Assembly: GCA_900319595.1 (NCBI GenBank)
Contig: ONOZ01000229.1
Location: forward strand, 1 to 5,041
Direction of reading: 5' to 3'
From: an uncultured Bacteroidales bacterium
GTDB taxonomy: Bacteria > Bacteroidota > Bacteroidia > Bacteroidales > P3
Length of the DNA stretch: 5,041 nt
The notes under the pieces are model-generated. The model made no database searches. It saw only the letters and a program-made list of their open reading frames with translations, and was not told the origin of the DNA. Of the stretch, positions 1 to 5,041 are shown one piece after another; positions within the stretch are counted from its first letter, which is position 1; each line of letters opens with the position of its first letter. Position numbers and translations under genes: made by a program.

Positions 1-525
1 TTCGGAGGACAAGGAGTTTTATCTATGGGTAAAATACTTGCTTACTCTGGTGCAATGCAAGGAAAAGAAGTTAGTTGGATGCCTTCTTATGGTCCAGAGA
101 TGCGTGGAGGTACAGCAAACGTATCTGTAATCATTTCAGACGAGAGAATATCTTCTCCAATCATTAGCCAATTTGATACTGCAATCATATTGAACCAGCA
201 AAGTTTGGACAAATTTGAGAGTGCAGTAAAGCCTGGTGGTCTATTGATTTACGACCCTAATGGTATTACAAAGGCACCAACAAGAAAAGATATCAACGTT
301 TATAAGATTCCTGCAACAGAAAAGAGTGCTGAGATGGGAATGGCAAAAGTTTTCAATATGATGGTATTGGGTGGATTCTTAAAAATCAAGCCTGTTGTTA
401 CAGAACAGTACATTGAAGAAGGTTTGAAACATTCTCTCCCTGAAAGACACCATAAGTTAATCCCAACTAACCTTGATGCTGTTGCAAAAGGAAAAGAATT
501 GATTGAAGCAGTAAATACTCTTTAA
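1..525 (+). CDS. korC: 2-oxoacid:acceptor (ferredoxin) oxidoreductase, gamma subunit; 5' end missing
   Basis: This is the small gamma subunit of a 2-oxoacid:ferredoxin oxidoreductase. These cytoplasmic enzymes oxidatively decarboxylate a 2-oxoacid (2-oxoglutarate, pyruvate or branched-chain) with coenzyme A and pass electrons to ferredoxin. The frame is open from base 1 and gives 174 residues. It begins inside the family's N-terminal FGGQG loop (fragment residues 1-5), so the ATG at 25 is internal and only about ten residues are likely lost. Other family marks are SYGPEMRGG (residues 29-37), followed by the TANVSVIISD strand, then DTAIILNQ and KPGGLLIYD (about 59-84). It ends in tandem stops TAA TAG, with a terminator 30 bases on, so it is probably the last gene of its operon. 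In Bacteroidota the ferredoxin-like, alpha and beta subunit genes usually lie just upstream, here outside the window. The fold is clear. The substrate cannot be read from this subunit, so the kor name is a best guess over por or vor. Confidence 0.9.
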   Translation, partial: FGGQGVLSMGKILAYSGAMQGKEVSWMPSYGPEMRGGTANVSVIISDERISSPIISQFDTAIILNQQSLDKFESAVKPGGLLIYDPNGITKAPTRKDINVYKIPATEKSAEMGMAKVFNMMVLGGFLKIKPVVTEQYIEEGLKHSLPERHHKLIPTNLDAVAKGKELIEAVNTL

Positions 526-555
526 TAGATATTATAAGTAGTATTTCAACAAAGA

Positions 556-593
556 AAAGTCCGTTACTTAATTGTAGCGGGCTTTATATATAT
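556..593 (+). terminator. Rho-independent terminator of the oxidoreductase operon, possibly bidirectional
   Basis: Arms AAAGTCCGTTAC (556-567) and GTAGCGGGCTTT (574-585) form a 12-bp stem around the 6-base loop TTAATT. In + strand RNA every position pairs, with two U.G wobbles (560/581 and 564/577). In minus-strand RNA those two become C/A mismatches. Pairing therefore favours the + strand, ending the oxidoreductase transcript 30 bases after its stop. The tail on that side is CTTTATATATATA, which is not a clean U run. On the minus side the stem is followed by TTTTCTTT, a better U tract, so it may also stop transcripts arriving from the convergent side. Confidence 0.75.
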
Positions 594-700
594 ACTTTGT
601 TATCAGTAAGGCAACAAATAAACTATTTATCTAATTTTTCTAAAAGCATTGTCAGAAATATTTATCAAAATACCGGTGCTGACTAATGATTTTTTAGTCT

Positions 701-768
701 AATTTTTTACTATACACTTATTATTTTGGTAATCAGGCTGAAAAATTTATTTTTCTCCGTAAAAAATT
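701..768. repeat. 10-bp perfect inverted repeat with a competing third arm at 821-829
   Basis: AATTTTTTAC at 701-710 is exactly complementary to GTAAAAAATT at 759-768. A third element, ATTTTTTAC at 821-829, matches the first arm over nine bases and can also pair with 759-767. In minus-strand RNA the middle arm could therefore pair with either the upstream or the downstream arm, but not both. The pairs are nearly all A-U, so stability is modest and a chance origin in AT-rich DNA is possible. Confidence 0.45.
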
Positions 769-817
769 CACTAATCACGCTGATTATTCCACTTTTTTCT
801 AAATCATTGTTTTTCAA
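710..817 (-). other. Doubtful 35-codon reading frame, TTG start
   Basis: A minus-strand frame begins at TTG (817-815) and ends at TAG (712-710). It encodes about 35 residues beginning MKNNDLEKSG and ending SLITKIISV. It lies about 10-15 bases below the expected start of the 834-864 promoter. The frame stays open upstream through the promoter and into the end of the helicase gene, about 60 stop-free codons in all. There is no ATG start and no recognised domain, and the repeats in this region overlap it. Chance openness is the likelier explanation. It is recorded because a promoter points at it. Confidence 0.15.
730..786. repeat. Repeated TAATCA(G/C)GCTGA motif, second copy palindromic
   Basis: TAATCAGGCTGA at 730-741 recurs as TAATCACGCTGA at 772-783, 42 bases away, with one difference in twelve. 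The second copy runs on to form the dyad TAATCA-CGC-TGATTA (772-786), which has perfect 6-bp arms. This could be a protein-binding site pair, an RNA hairpin, or the remains of a dispersed repeat. Nothing in the sequence decides between these. Confidence 0.4.
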
Positions 818-833
818 GTGATTTTTTACTTTG

Positions 834-864
834 CAAAGATACAAAAAAAATTTAAAACTCCAAA
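834..864 (-). promoter_or_regulatory. Near-consensus Bacteroidota promoter pointing away from the helicase gene
   Basis: Read on the minus strand, TTTG (864-861) is followed after exactly 19 bases by TATCTTTG (841-834). This fits the Bacteroidota primary sigma-factor pattern of TTTG at -33 and TAnnTTTG at -7, with a spacer near 19-20. It is the only site in the window where both elements match fully at good spacing. It lies 18 bases beyond the helicase stop codon and overlaps the 10-bp palindrome CTTTGCAAAG (829-838). The expected transcript would start near 825-830 and run into the gene-free region. Confidence 0.5.
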
Positions 865-881
865 GAAAAAAATTCAGAATC

Positions 882-3800
882 TCACATTTTGCAAGGAATT
901 ATATTGCACTTCACATCTTTTTCAGTATCTATGTAAAACAAATATCCCGTAATTGTCTTATTAGCAAAGATATTCATACGCGAAAGTAACGACATATAGT
1001 TGCTAACTTGCTGGTGATGGCTTTCTTTCTCTGTTGCAAACTTATAATCAACAACAATAACCTCATCATTAGAAAACATTATTCTATCAGGTCGTTTGAT
1101 GTGTAATTCCTGTGAGCCATCAAAAGAAATGATTGCTCTCTCATTCAAAACTTTATATGTATTGTCGTACCAATGTCTATCTTTAGCACAAAGAATCATC
1201 GCCTGCAAAATATTTTTCAAATCATGGGTAGCAACTTGTGAGTTTTCGGCATGCAAAATTATGTTATCAATATCATTTTCTGTAATCAAATTGCTAACAA
1301 ACGAATGGTATATAGTACCTTTTTCTGTTTTGGAAAGTTCTTTGTAAGACATATCAAAAAACTCGCTCAAATCCTCTTCGTTAGATGTAGAAAATGCAAT
1401 CTCGCTTTGTGAAAACAATATTTCATTTACCATAATTTCATTATCATTTGCTGGTTTTGGTGCTACTGCTTGATAATTAGTACTTTCACAATTATGATAT
1501 AAAAATAGATTATCACTTTTTACGGCAAAACTTTGAGGATTCTGCTCTGTAACATATCTGTATAGCAAAGTATTAAGTGCTGCGGTTTCTTTTTTTAGGG
1601 CCGTTTCGCTCGGTAAAGTACTTATTACAGACAAGTTATCTCTACTACGTGTAAAAGCGACATATAATAAATTGATAGTATCCGTATATTGTGCATTTCG
1701 TTCTGATTCAAAAACATTTTTATATGAAGTATTCTCTAAATTAGAGGAGCGTGTCATAAAGAATGGCAATTTCGAGTTTTGGTCATTACTTTTTACCCAA
1801 ATATTATCACTTTTATAAAAGGAGTTATCACAATACGGCACTATAACCACACGATAAGCAAGTCCTTTACTTTTATGTATGCTTGTCAAACGAACTCCTC
1901 CTTGAACATTAGCCATATCTACGCTTTTATCTTTTAGAGTCTCGTCCCAATAATCAATAAATTCTGCCAAATTGCCTATATTCGTTTTTGTATAATTCTT
2001 TATCGTGTCATAAAACGCAGGTAAGAATACAGCATCATCACTTATATTTAAAATATTTGCTATCTTTATCACCAATTCCAGCAGGGATTTTTCTTTTTTA
2101 TAGCTTTTCGTTAATTCCAATAGTGATTTTTCTATATTTGCGTCCCTATCTTTGCCTGTGGAGTAAGTAATAACTTCCTTTGAAATATGTTTTTGGTTAT
2201 TTAATATGTACTTCAATGTTTCAATAATCTTATTTACAGCCAAAGATGAAGAGAATTTGAAAGCAATATCACTTACAGGGTTGTAATCAAAAGAAGTTAT
2301 ACGTTTTAATTTTGTTGCCGTATCAATTAGTTTGTCATTACTGCGAAATAGAACTGCTATATCATTTAACGCATACCCCTTTTCTTTGTGATAGTAATCT
2401 ATCTCGCGTACGATATAACCGAATATAGCATCTTCTTGTTTCTTCTCTGCAAATTGCAAACGTACAATGCCTAAATTTTCTGAACGCATTATTTGTTGGC
2501 AATAAAAGTCTATACCACAAGCATCATAAATCGGTTTAAAAAATTCATTATTAAATTGTACAATATTCCCTAACGAGCGAAAATTCTCCGACAAATGAAT
2601 GATACTTTGAGGATTTTGCTGTGTGAGGTCATGCATTATTCTAAAATCCCCACCATTGAATCTATAGATACTTTGTTTTATATCTCCAAAAATAGAACTT
2701 GTGCCTCCATTGTGCAAACATTCGTCCATTAGTTTTCTTAGATTTGAATAAGACGCACGATTCGTATCTTGAAACTCATCAATAAAAATGTTTTCTATTC
2801 TTTGAGAAATCTTTTCAAATACAAACGGCACATCTCCTTCGTTTAGTTTTTGCAGTAACGAGGCAGTATTGTCTAACACAAACACATTGTCTTGTTTCAA
2901 TAACTCACTTTTTATATTTGAAATATTATTTAAAACTCCTAATTGATATATATTGTCATAATAAATCCTATTTAAAAGATAACCATTATAATTGTTTTTT
3001 AAGTAATTTATGATATTATAATATTCCTCTTGGACTATTTCCAGACATTTTCTATTTTCCAACTCCTCAATTGTCGTTATCTCCTCAGGCATTTTCAATA
3101 TGTAATTATAAACACCATTTTTTCTGCCATCTTTAAAGTCTTTTTCGTCCAAACCTATTTCTTTGCAACGGCTAATAAACTTGTCGCGTTTTTGTTGTAA
3201 GGTATTTTCAAATAATTTTATTTCCTTACCTAATTCCATTCGCAAAGCGTCCAAATTGTTTATAGATAAACTCTCCATTGTTCCACTTTGCAACGCTTCA
3301 TTTACAGTATCCGATTTAAACGCTTTTGCAACAAAGGAATTTAAAACCTTTTCTATATTCCAAGATTTGCCATCTAACGATTCTTTTTCAAAAAAATTTG
3401 TTAGCCATTGCTCTATTAACGTATTTTCGTTCTCTTTTTGTTCACTTATAGTAACTAATTGATTTATTGCTGACTTATCATATTTTTTTGCATCCAAAGT
3501 CAAAATATAATTTCCTTGTATTCCTAATTCCTTTGTCAAGTTTTTCAATACCGTTTGAAAGAAAGAATCTATTGTTGTAACATAGAAAAAAGAATAATGG
3601 TGAAGAATATCCCTTAAAAGATTATAACACTTTGCTTTTATCTGTATATCTGATAGTGTTTCGTTTGTTTTTTGGTTGTAAAGCCTAATTATATTGGATT
3701 TGTATCCTAATGTTTCTCTGTTTTGTTTGTCTTCTGAAATATTTTGTAATACTTCTATGATACGGTCTTTCATTTCTTTGGCAGCAGCATTGGTAAAAGT

Positions 3801-3917
3801 TACAGCAAGAGTCGTCTTAAAGCCATGAATCATAGCAGTAACTATATAATTTGTTGCAAGATTAAAAGTTTTGCCACTACCCGCTGAGGCATCATATATA
3901 TTGAAATTGTTTATCAT
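882..3917 (-). CDS. AddA/RecB-like UvrD-family helicase with C-terminal RecB-type nuclease domain
   Basis: This 1011-residue SF1A helicase-nuclease is the kind that unwinds and resects double-strand breaks ahead of RecA loading in the cytoplasm. Helicase motifs run in order: Walker A ASAGSGKT (10-17), Ia TFTNAAAKEM (40-49), TIDSFF (115-120), Walker B DEFQDT (380-385), III FGDIKQSIYRF (410-420), IV ENFRS (444-448), V TSIHKSKGL (678-686) and VI YVAFTRSRD (752-760). The nuclease part has H871 in GTIYH, D944 in RPDR, D957 and K959 in VVDYK, and QVSNY (970-974), so its active site looks complete. The ATG at 3917 places Walker A at residue 10, as expected for the family. An A-rich leader without a Shine-Dalgarno precedes it. 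It is shorter than Bacillus AddA or E. coli RecB (roughly 1200) but shows no truncation or frameshift. An AddB-like partner is not adjacent on either side. AddA-like versus RecB-like cannot be settled here, so no symbol is given. Confidence 0.93.
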   Translation of the reverse strand: MINNFNIYDASAGSGKTFNLATNYIVTAMIHGFKTTLAVTFTNAAAKEMKDRIIEVLQNISEDKQNRETLGYKSNIIRLYNQKTNETLSDIQIKAKCYNLLRDILHHYSFFYVTTIDSFFQTVLKNLTKELGIQGNYILTLDAKKYDKSAINQLVTISEQKENENTLIEQWLTNFFEKESLDGKSWNIEKVLNSFVAKAFKSDTVNEALQSGTMESLSINNLDALRMELGKEIKLFENTLQQKRDKFISRCKEIGLDEKDFKDGRKNGVYNYILKMPEEITTIEELENRKCLEIVQEEYYNIINYLKNNYNGYLLNRIYYDNIYQLGVLNNISNIKSELLKQDNVFVLDNTASLLQKLNEGDVPFVFEKISQRIENIFIDEFQDTNRASYSNLRKLMDECLHNGGTSSIFGDIKQSIYRFNGGDFRIMHDLTQQNPQSIIHLSENFRSLGNIVQFNNEFFKPIYDACGIDFYCQQIMRSENLGIVRLQFAEKKQEDAIFGYIVREIDYYHKEKGYALNDIAVLFRSNDKLIDTATKLKRITSFDYNPVSDIAFKFSSSLAVNKIIETLKYILNNQKHISKEVITYSTGKDRDANIEKSLLELTKSYKKEKSLLELVIKIANILNISDDAVFLPAFYDTIKNYTKTNIGNLAEFIDYWDETLKDKSVDMANVQGGVRLTSIHKSKGLAYRVVIVPYCDNSFYKSDNIWVKSNDQNSKLPFFMTRSSNLENTSYKNVFESERNAQYTDTINLLYVAFTRSRDNLSVISTLPSETALKKETAALNTLLYRYVTEQNPQSFAVKSDNLFLYHNCESTNYQAVAPKPANDNEIMVNEILFSQSEIAFSTSNEEDLSEFFDMSYKELSKTEKGTIYHSFVSNLITENDIDNIILHAENSQVATHDLKNILQAMILCAKDRHWYDNTYKVLNERAIISFDGSQELHIKRPDRIMFSNDEVIVVDYKFATEKESHHQQVSNYMSLLSRMNIFANKTITGYLFYIDTEKDVKCNIIPCKM

Positions 3918-3939
3918 AGAAATTTGTTTTTTTGTAATG

Positions 3940-3970
3940 CAAAGATATGAAATTTCTTTGACTCTACATA
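3940..3970 (-). promoter_or_regulatory. Probable promoter of the helicase-nuclease gene
   Basis: The minus strand carries TATCTTTG at 3947-3940, an exact TAnnTTTG -7 element followed by CA. Nineteen bases upstream is TATG (3970-3967), a three-of-four match to the TTTG -33 element. Transcription would begin about 15-20 bases before the ATG at 3917, giving a short A-rich leader. The element lies in the 63-bp gap after the permease stop, so the helicase can be transcribed independently of the permease. Read-through from the permease is still possible, since I see no clear terminator in the gap. Confidence 0.5.
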
Positions 3971-3980
3971 GAAAATTTCT

Positions 3981-4946
3981 TTAAAAGTGCAATCTCTTTT
4001 TGGCGTTGTAAAGAAGATATATAAAGAAAGGAGCACCTACAAGAGAGGTTATTGAACCTATTGGCAATTCGCTTGGAGCAACTACATTTCTTGCAATAAT
4101 ATCTGCCAATAACATAAATATCATTCCTCCAAAAATAGAAAAAGGTATTATCCTTCTATTGTCCCCACCTACTATCAAACGAACAATATGTGGTACCACC
4201 AAACCAACAAAGCCAATTACTCCCGTATGACTTACAACCGCTGCTGTCATCAAGGTACTTATTATCAATATGGAGCGTTTTGTCTTTTCTACACTAACTC
4301 CTAATGAATTTGCTTGCATATCTCCCAATAATAAAACATTTAATCTTTTTGCATACAAGCGAATAAAAGTTATTCCAACGATAGAAAACAACGCCGTTAT
4401 TAACACATCACCATATTTTATACCACTTAGCGACCCCATTGTCCAAAAATAAATCTTATGCATGTCCTCTTGGTCAATAAACATTATGATGGAGATAATT
4501 GCAGATATAAGAAAATTCATGGAAATACCTGCTAACAAGAGTGTTGTCGTGTGCATTCGATTTCCTACTTGAGATAGTTTCATTATTATGAAAACCGTCA
4601 ATAGTGCTGTGAGAAAAGACGACAATGTTACACCTAAAACTAAAAAATCTAAGCCCAAAATTATCGCCACACTTGCTCCAAGACTCGCCCCAGAAGACAC
4701 TCCCAAAATATAAGGGTCAGATAAAGGATTTTTGAAAACTGCTTGATAAGCACAACCACACACCGCCAAAGTACTACCTGCTACAAGACACATCAAAACT
4801 CTTGGCACGCGGATTTGATACAAGATATATTTGTCAGCATCGGTCATACTACTAATATCAACTGACCCAAAAACAGACGCAACAACACAAAGACAGATTA
4901 CAACTGCCAAAAGAATCAAGTAATATATAAAATCTTTCGCTTTCAA
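3981..4946 (-). CDS. FecCD/BtuC-family ABC transporter permease (iron complex, heme or corrinoid uptake)
   Basis: This inner-membrane permease belongs to a type II ABC importer. The family moves iron-siderophores, heme or vitamin B12 from a periplasmic binding protein, powered by a cytoplasmic ATPase. At 321 residues it is near the usual family length and highly hydrophobic, with a first membrane segment at about 6-28. Family marks are RVPR (46-49), NPLSDP (73-78), LGVSSGA (81-87), FWTMGSLSG (167-175), LLGD (206-209), GVIGFVGLVVPHIVR (242-256), the ATPase-coupling region, AD..AR (281-286), ELPIGS (293-298) and GAPFF (304-308). The start is TTG at 4946-4944. An in-frame TAA at 4961-4959 rules out anything further upstream, and the first in-frame ATG (residue 34) would remove membrane segment 1. 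No ATPase gene follows: the next gene is the helicase. Substrate cannot be assigned, and no Fur-like box is evident. Confidence 0.93.
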   Translation of the reverse strand: MKAKDFIYYLILLAVVICLCVVASVFGSVDISSMTDADKYILYQIRVPRVLMCLVAGSTLAVCGCAYQAVFKNPLSDPYILGVSSGASLGASVAIILGLDFLVLGVTLSSFLTALLTVFIIMKLSQVGNRMHTTTLLLAGISMNFLISAIISIIMFIDQEDMHKIYFWTMGSLSGIKYGDVLITALFSIVGITFIRLYAKRLNVLLLGDMQANSLGVSVEKTKRSILIISTLMTAAVVSHTGVIGFVGLVVPHIVRLIVGGDNRRIIPFSIFGGMIFMLLADIIARNVVAPSELPIGSITSLVGAPFFIYLLYNAKKRLHF

Positions 4947-4980
4947 AGAGGTAATAGTTTATTAAGTTTGTTTGCTATTG

Positions 4981-4998
4981 TTTGCAACTGCAAAGTTA
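4981..4998 (-). promoter_or_regulatory. Putative permease promoter -7 element overlapping a small palindrome
   Basis: The minus strand has TAACTTTG at 4998-4991, matching TAnnTTTG and followed by CA as at the other two minus-strand sites. No TTTG lies at the usual spacing upstream, so only the -7 element is supported. The dyad TTTGCA-AC-TGCAAA (4981-4994) covers the 3' half of the element and the likely transcription start, where a repressor could bind. The leader to the TTG start would be about 35-40 bases. Confidence 0.4.
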
Positions 4999-5018
4999 CA
5001 AAAATTTATGGACTAATA

Positions 5019-5026
5019 TATCTTTG
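5019..5026 (+). promoter_or_regulatory. Possible rightward -7 element for a gene beyond the window
   Basis: TATCTTTG at 5019-5026 matches TAnnTTTG on the + strand, 20 bases from the oppositely facing element at 4991-4998. No TTTG -33 element is found at proper spacing, and the downstream gene is outside the window. The motif also occurs by chance in this AT-rich DNA, so this is weak. Confidence 0.2.
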
Positions 5027-5041
5027 AACAAAAATAAAAAA

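Larger units (their letters stand above)
586..833. other. Gene-poor AT-rich intergenic region with clustered short inverted repeats
   Basis: This stretch between the terminator and the promoter at 834-864 has no convincing protein gene. It is very AT-rich and holds several small dyads: TTTGTT/AACAAA (596-601/613-618), GACTAA/TTAGTC (681-686/694-699), AATTTTTTAC/GTAAAAAATT (701-710/759-768), TAATCA/TGATTA (772-777/781-786) and AAATCA/TGATTT (801-806/819-824). The last dyad gains three inner pairs, TTG/CAA, around a TTTTT loop. The minus-strand promoter just upstream points into it, so it may be transcribed as an untranslated RNA of very roughly 250-280 bases ending near the hairpin at 556-585. 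No known RNA family is recognised. A degenerate interspersed repeat is an alternative. Confidence 0.4.

Noticed and set aside
25..27. ATG at 25 as the start of the oxidoreductase gamma subunit
   Set aside because: The frame is open from base 1 and the upstream codons encode FGGQGVLS, the conserved N-terminal loop of the family, so the true start lies before the window.
681..708. GACTAA/TTAGTC hairpin followed by T-rich sequence as a + strand terminator
   Set aside because: The stem is only 6 bp with four A-T pairs, and a much stronger terminator already ends the + strand unit at 556-585.
865..884. T-rich run just after the helicase stop as an intrinsic terminator
   Set aside because: The minus strand has a run of seven T here, but no stable stem precedes it.
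1096..1347. Plus-strand 83-codon reading frame opposite the helicase gene
   Set aside because: It lies wholly antisense to the nuclease region of a well-supported gene, and its translation has no recognisable domain.
2133..2154. Plus-strand TATATTTG and TATCTTTG, two -7-like elements inside the helicase gene
   Set aside because: They are within coding sequence, have no full TTTG at suitable spacing and no + strand gene downstream. They show how often the short motif arises by chance in this AT-rich DNA.
1988..2170. Plus-strand 60-codon reading frame opposite the helicase gene
   Set aside because: It is an antisense shadow of the helicase coding sequence with no domain or supported start.
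3163..3462. Plus-strand 99-codon reading frame opposite the helicase gene
   Set aside because: It is an antisense shadow. Its length is ordinary for the non-coding strand of a long AT-rich gene.
4270..4452. Plus-strand 60-codon reading frame opposite the permease gene
   Set aside because: It is antisense to conserved permease sequence and has no recognisable features.

Overview
The window reads as an AT-rich stretch of a Bacteroidota chromosome, probably order Bacteroidales. Three things support this. The 2-oxoacid oxidoreductase gamma subunit and the helicase-nuclease look like the Bacteroidota versions of these families. Putative promoters carry the phylum's TAnnTTTG -7 element. No Shine-Dalgarno sequence precedes the two starts that can be seen. 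The species cannot be named from this sequence.

Layout. Bases 1-525 (+) are the 3' end of a gamma-subunit gene of a 2-oxoacid:acceptor (ferredoxin) oxidoreductase. It ends in tandem stops, followed by a 12-bp terminator hairpin (556-585). Bases 586-881 hold no convincing gene, but they are not featureless. They contain the best promoter match in the window (minus strand, 834-864), several short inverted repeats, and a 35-codon minus-strand reading frame. Bases 882-3917 (-) encode an intact 1011-residue AddA/RecB-type protein with an SF1A helicase part and a C-terminal PD-(D/E)XK nuclease part. A 63-bp gap with its own -7 element separates it from a 321-residue FecCD/BtuC-family ABC permease (3981-4946, -), which starts at TTG. 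Bases 4947-5041 are an upstream region with -7 elements facing both ways.

Function. The three genes belong to unrelated processes: ferredoxin-linked carbon metabolism, double-strand-break repair, and iron-complex or corrinoid uptake. They do not form one pathway. The kor-type gene converges with the two minus-strand genes. Permease and helicase are co-oriented, but the helicase probably has its own promoter. Partner subunits (the alpha and beta oxidoreductase subunits, an AddB-like protein, the transporter's ATPase and binding protein) are not in the window.

I see no CRISPR array, tRNA, rRNA, insertion sequence, or convincing new multi-gene system. The part most worth a second look is the 586-865 intergenic region. 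There a well-spaced promoter points into gene-free DNA that could form alternative RNA hairpins, which suggests a small RNA or leader transcript. This is inference from sequence alone.
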